Of a stretch of 64,000 nucleotides of DNA, positions 60,412 through 64,000 are shown in pieces (positions within the stretch are counted from its first letter, which is position 1; each line of letters starts with the position of its first letter). The DNA comes from Lucifuga dentata (Eukaryota; Chordata; Actinopteri; Ophidiiformes; Bythitidae): NCBI GenBank assembly GCA_014773175.1, contig VXCM01000495.1, positions 62,001 through 126,000 of the forward strand. The letters are read 5' to 3'. Below the pieces are notes generated by a model, which worked only from the letters and a program-made list of their open reading frames with translations, was not told the DNA's origin and did no database searches. Position numbers and translations under genes: made by a program.

Positions 60412-63400
60412 CACCAATAAAAAATGGCAAAGTGCCCTTCAGCAAGACTGTTTAGGCCTGGTGCATACTAGCACAGATGTAATGGATACAGAACTCGTAC
60501 AGTGCAAGCGGCTCTAAAACAGAGCCGCCTGCACTGTCTGGGTATCCTGACGTTCAAGGTTCTCACGCTTTTATGATGGGCAAGCATGACGACCACGCAC
60601 TTCAACACCAGGATGGTGGCACTAGCTTCTTGCCTTCACATATCGGTCGCATTTTCCACTTCATGCAACAGGAATGTTCCTTCGGCCTCAGAGTACAGGC
60701 TATCTCTTGCCAGGAATTGGCAGACATTTGGCAGTCTTTATAATCTCCTATGAATCATATAGGTATTGGTACTTTCTCATCTCCTCTTCTAAGTCGCTCA
60801 TCAGAGTGACTTGGAAGGGGACAGAAAAAGGGGACAGTCCCCTTTTCTCCCTTTCTACCCCTTTCTTCTGCACGTCCTTGCTTGGCCAATCAATGAAGAC
60901 ATGTTTATGTCATGTGGATGCTGTCTGTGTTGTTTGAAATTTCAAATGGTGGGAGACCTTGTGAGTAACTCTCAAATGCAGCCATTTTGGCTGCAATTAC
61001 ATCATATTTTCCATGAGCCTACTGTCATATCCACATTGGTGTTAAGCATAAGCCAGCCTTTAAGCCAAGCAGATCAGGGACAACAGCAGACTCTCTGCAC
61101 TCAGTGTCTCCCTGATCTGAATTTTGCAGCTGAGAACTTGATGCTGAAAACCTGGATAAAGTATAAAAACAAGGACTTAACATAATTTCTTGACTGATTT
61201 CATTGCATCACTGTGTCCCAACATGTCAGAGGAAACACGAGAGAATTAAGAGAGCAAAAGCAACAGTCAGTCTCACAGTAGTCCACTGTGATGGCGTTTT
61301 TGCTGCCTCATTCCTGAGCTCTGATGTCAGGTCACACAAGATGTGTCTACAACATGTCTGACAATGTGTCTTTATTGGCCTACATTCCATCCTGTATGTA
61401 GATCCATCCTGTATGTTGACATGGAATATGAAAGTAAATTGTTATGATAGGTGAGAAGATTTCCGATTTATGTGATCTCATTCACTTTATGCCTTGAGGG
61501 GGTTGAGGGTTTTTTTTTTTTTTTTTTTNTTTTTTTTTTTTTTTTTTGTAGCCTTGAGTACTTCTGAGTTCCTATAAACATACCAATATCTTTTGAAATA
61601 CTTTTTTCACTTTGAATGGATGTCTCTAAGTCTCTGGATCTCCTTATCCATGTTGCATCATGTTATCAAGTCACAGTTTTGCGTAGTTTTCCTTCTTCAA
61701 AAGTCTTGAAACCTCGATTTTGCTGGTTTGCTGTGTACAAACAATGGTGGTTGTCTGCCTCACTGGACTGGGGGAAGCTTGCATCTGACCAGTTCACGAT
61801 GTTTGGTCTTGTGAGCTCCACCCCAGCTCCTGAACCATCAGTGACTACTGGAGAAGGAGCCAAAATAGTTTTTAAAATGGCTTCTGGTTCCTTGGTGTGA
61901 AACAAAGGGAATTTCCTGAGTTCTCGAAAAGGTTCCTGTGGTGTGAAAGTCACATAACCATTCCGGAAGTTCACTACAGGTTTTGAAGAAGCAGATGGAA
62001 AACAAAAGCTATAAATACGCAAAGAAATGTCTTGGATATGCAGCTTTGTTTCTTCCTGCTCACCAAATCCACTTGCCACACTGACCACCTGTGGACTCTC
62101 AGTCCAATAACAGCAGTGTGTCTGTAAGTGAATCCTCTGCCACAAAGCAGCTCAGGAATGCTACAGGCTGCACAACCCCCAACGCCCAGAACATCCCATC
62201 ACACTTTTCCTACTACCACTCATACACACATATTCCCACACACACAAACACCATGGAGGTGTGCTTGTTTACTTGTTAACTTTTAAAAGACTGTGGTTTA
62301 CACATAGTCATCATCCACCTCAGACCTCCCCTCAAAAATCTGGCAGTCAGCCTGTCATTGTTATATGTCTTCAGAGTGCCCTGCCTAATCTCACACCCTA
62401 GTGTTTATGGCCGCCGTGCACCGCTGCCCTGCTGATTTTGTTTTGAGTTACCACGTGTTTGCGGGAGCCGTTGATGGCACAAGATTCTAATTCTCATTTG
62501 CGCTTTTGTAGGGGCTTGTAAAATAACCTCCAGAAAACAAAATAACCACACACGCACAGTCAGACCTGTTTGTTTTCCTTAAAATGGCCCCGGCACAAGT
62601 CGCTTTGGGATCACAGTCCCGTTAAAAGAACTTAGTTGAATAGAAGTTGGCTGTCCTATAGTGTTTTACCGGTGGGTTGGATGAAGAAGGCTTTGTGTAG
62701 TATATTAGAGGAACTCCTTTGTCCACGAATTAAGCACAGAGGATGGTTTTCTGATGTGATGGCAAAAGCACAAGAACAGGAAGGGAGGTCTGCTTTGTAG
62801 TTTCACTCTCACACTTAGCCTAATTTGGACCCAGTGAGTTTATAGAGCAGTAAAATGTAGCCTGAACCCACCATCAAAACAAGTTTCTTAGAGGGAATTT
62901 AGTGAAACTGACCACTTCCATCTCAACCACTTTCTTATTTTTAAGTCTTGGTATAGTCAACGTCAAGCCATCTATACACCGTCTATACTCATTTTATGTG
63001 TTTTGCTGGTTATATCCTCCCTCTTCTTCCAAAACAAATCCTAATCTGCACACTGCCAATACTTATTACAACCGAGAAGTGTCTTCCTCATCATCAGCTC
63101 TTGTTAATTCCTGAGTTAAAACATCCTTAAACCTCGCTTGAAAGGGCCATAAAAACTCAAATCTTCTGATCCACGCATATACACAGTGGTATATCAGCCA
63201 GGGTAAAGATGCATAATCTTAAACAAATATAACTGCTCAGTGCAGTTTTGTTTACAGCACTAAATCTTTCAGACTCTGTAGTGTTGTCACATTGTACCAA
63301 AAGCCTCCTCCTCTCCTCTCTTATGCTTCCTCAATCATTCTCCCTTCATCTCTGCCCGAGTGACCTATTTAGCAGCAGCAGCAGCAGAGCAGGAGGATGG

Positions 63401-63506
63401 GGGATCTTGAATGCAAAATACCCTTAACTATAGGCAAAATGTTATTTTGTGAGAGTGGGTGTGTTGAATCTGAGTGACATTCTTTTTCTATTCATTTCAG
63501 TAGACA

Positions 63507-63835
63507 TTAAAGGACCATACAAGCCATTTTACATGTTTGAACCTAATATATTTTCAATTTTCATACACGTAACATTACTGACAGTCATTTCCCAAAGCAT
63601 ACTACTGGAACGGTGAGTTNTCAATTTTCATACACGTAACATTACTGACAGTCATTTCCCAAAGCATACTACTGGAACGGTGAGTTTAAAATTTTTTTTC
63701 CTACCTTCCAGACCGTCGTTGGTTTCGGTTTGTTCTGGTACGCTATTAAAATCAACTTGTTGATACTTGAAACGTTCTTGGGATAGGTAATCCATCATTG
63801 TGAACAAGACATGTATTCAGGTTTTTTTGAGGTTT
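63507..63835. mobile_element. Fold-back DNA transposon, copy 3 (interrupted by an assembly join)
   Basis: Starts TTAAAGGACCATAC. For more than 200 bases it follows the reversed right half of copy 1 (shared phrases: cccaa.gcatactactgga, ccttccagac, gtaatccatca). It contains the 66-bp N-joined duplication at 63554-63686. The other end was not seen before the window edge. Confidence 0.65.
63554..63686. repeat. Exact 66-bp duplication across a single N
   Basis: 63554-63619 and 63621-63686 are identical, with N at 63620. Same length and form as the duplication at 44797-44929; probably an unmerged contig overlap. Confidence 0.85.
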
Positions 63836-63853
63836 TTTTTGAAGTTACGTAAT

Positions 63854-64000
63854 TTTAGCATTTAAGTGCAATAAAAAGTGCGGAGTGAACTGAAAATGCT
63901 TCCTAGTGGTGCATTAAAGTGAAGTGTAGTGTAGTGAAGAATTGACAACAGGAAGCATTTTCAGATCACTCTGCGCTTTTTATTGCACTTAAATGCTAAA
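63854..64000. repeat. Long hairpin with 51-bp arms at the window edge
   Basis: 63854-63904 and 63950-64000 are reverse complements with three mismatches (tttagcatttaagtgc... opposite ...gcacttaaatgctaaa) around a 45-base loop. The right arm ends exactly at the window boundary and may continue. Probably a MITE or a fold-back part of a larger element. Confidence 0.8.

Larger units (their letters stand above)
56730..64000. other. acap3 intron 4 (to right edge)
   Basis: The next acap3 exon, expected to encode ILFDQ..., was not found, so the intron exceeds 7.2 kb. It holds repeat-like sequence with catgtaaatg/gtttacatgc phrases (57040-57180 and 57975-58320), a TG run ending at an N (57766-57784), an hAT-like element (60137-60411), an N-marked poly-T tract (61511-61547), a 159-codon minus-strand open frame (61666-62145) of unclear meaning, and two fold-back elements at the right end. 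Confidence 0.6.

Noticed and set aside
56730..64000. Search for the fifth acap3 exon
   Set aside because: No sequence encoding the expected ILFDQ segment next to an acceptor was seen.
1..64000. CRISPR arrays, bacterial operons, phage or viral genes, tRNA or rRNA genes
   Set aside because: None seen; the gene structure and repeats are those of a vertebrate nuclear genome.

Overview
The window is vertebrate nuclear DNA, almost certainly from a ray-finned (teleost) fish. The genes are split by GT-AG introns, exon-derived proteins match vertebrate families over their full length, and AT-rich intergenic DNA carries microsatellites and short dispersed repeats of kinds common in fish. There is no sign of bacterial, plasmid or phage DNA. 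Single N bases, usually inside homopolymers or between duplicated flanks, show it is a draft scaffold.

Layout from left to right: the 5' coding exons of vwa5b1 (minus, running off the left edge; VIT domain); ddx25 (plus, complete, 11 exons, 497 aa DEAD-box helicase); ubxn10 (minus, single coding exon, UBX protein); cptp (minus, two coding exons, ceramide-1-phosphate transfer protein); ints11 (plus, 17 exons, 601 aa Integrator endonuclease), head-to-head with cptp; an intronless class A GPCR of the LPA/P2Y/PAF-receptor group (minus), tail-to-tail with ints11; a small seven-exon RING+PHD gene (249 aa) that resembles the N-terminal part of PHRF1; an orphan exon starting Met-Gly-Cys-Cys; and the first four coding exons of acap3 (plus), whose first intron is about 22.4 kb and which runs off the right edge.

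By recalled human gene order, cptp, ints11 and acap3 belong to the 1p36.33 cluster, and ubxn10 and vwa5b1 are neighbours at 1p36.12. Here both sets lie within 64 kb, with ddx25 (11q24 in human) between vwa5b1 and ubxn10. The genes do not form one pathway; they are a syntenic block of housekeeping, ciliary, lipid-transfer and signalling genes.

The non-genic half is introns and repeats: a fold-back transposon family present three times, an inverted pair of another repeat, a perfect 68-bp palindrome, a hairpin at each end of the window, SINE-, LINE- and hAT-like fragments, and microsatellites. I found no convincing undescribed multi-gene system. The observations most worth following are the compact PHRF1-like gene with a leader ORF overlapping its start codon as ATGA, the orphan MGCC exon, and the fold-back transposon family.
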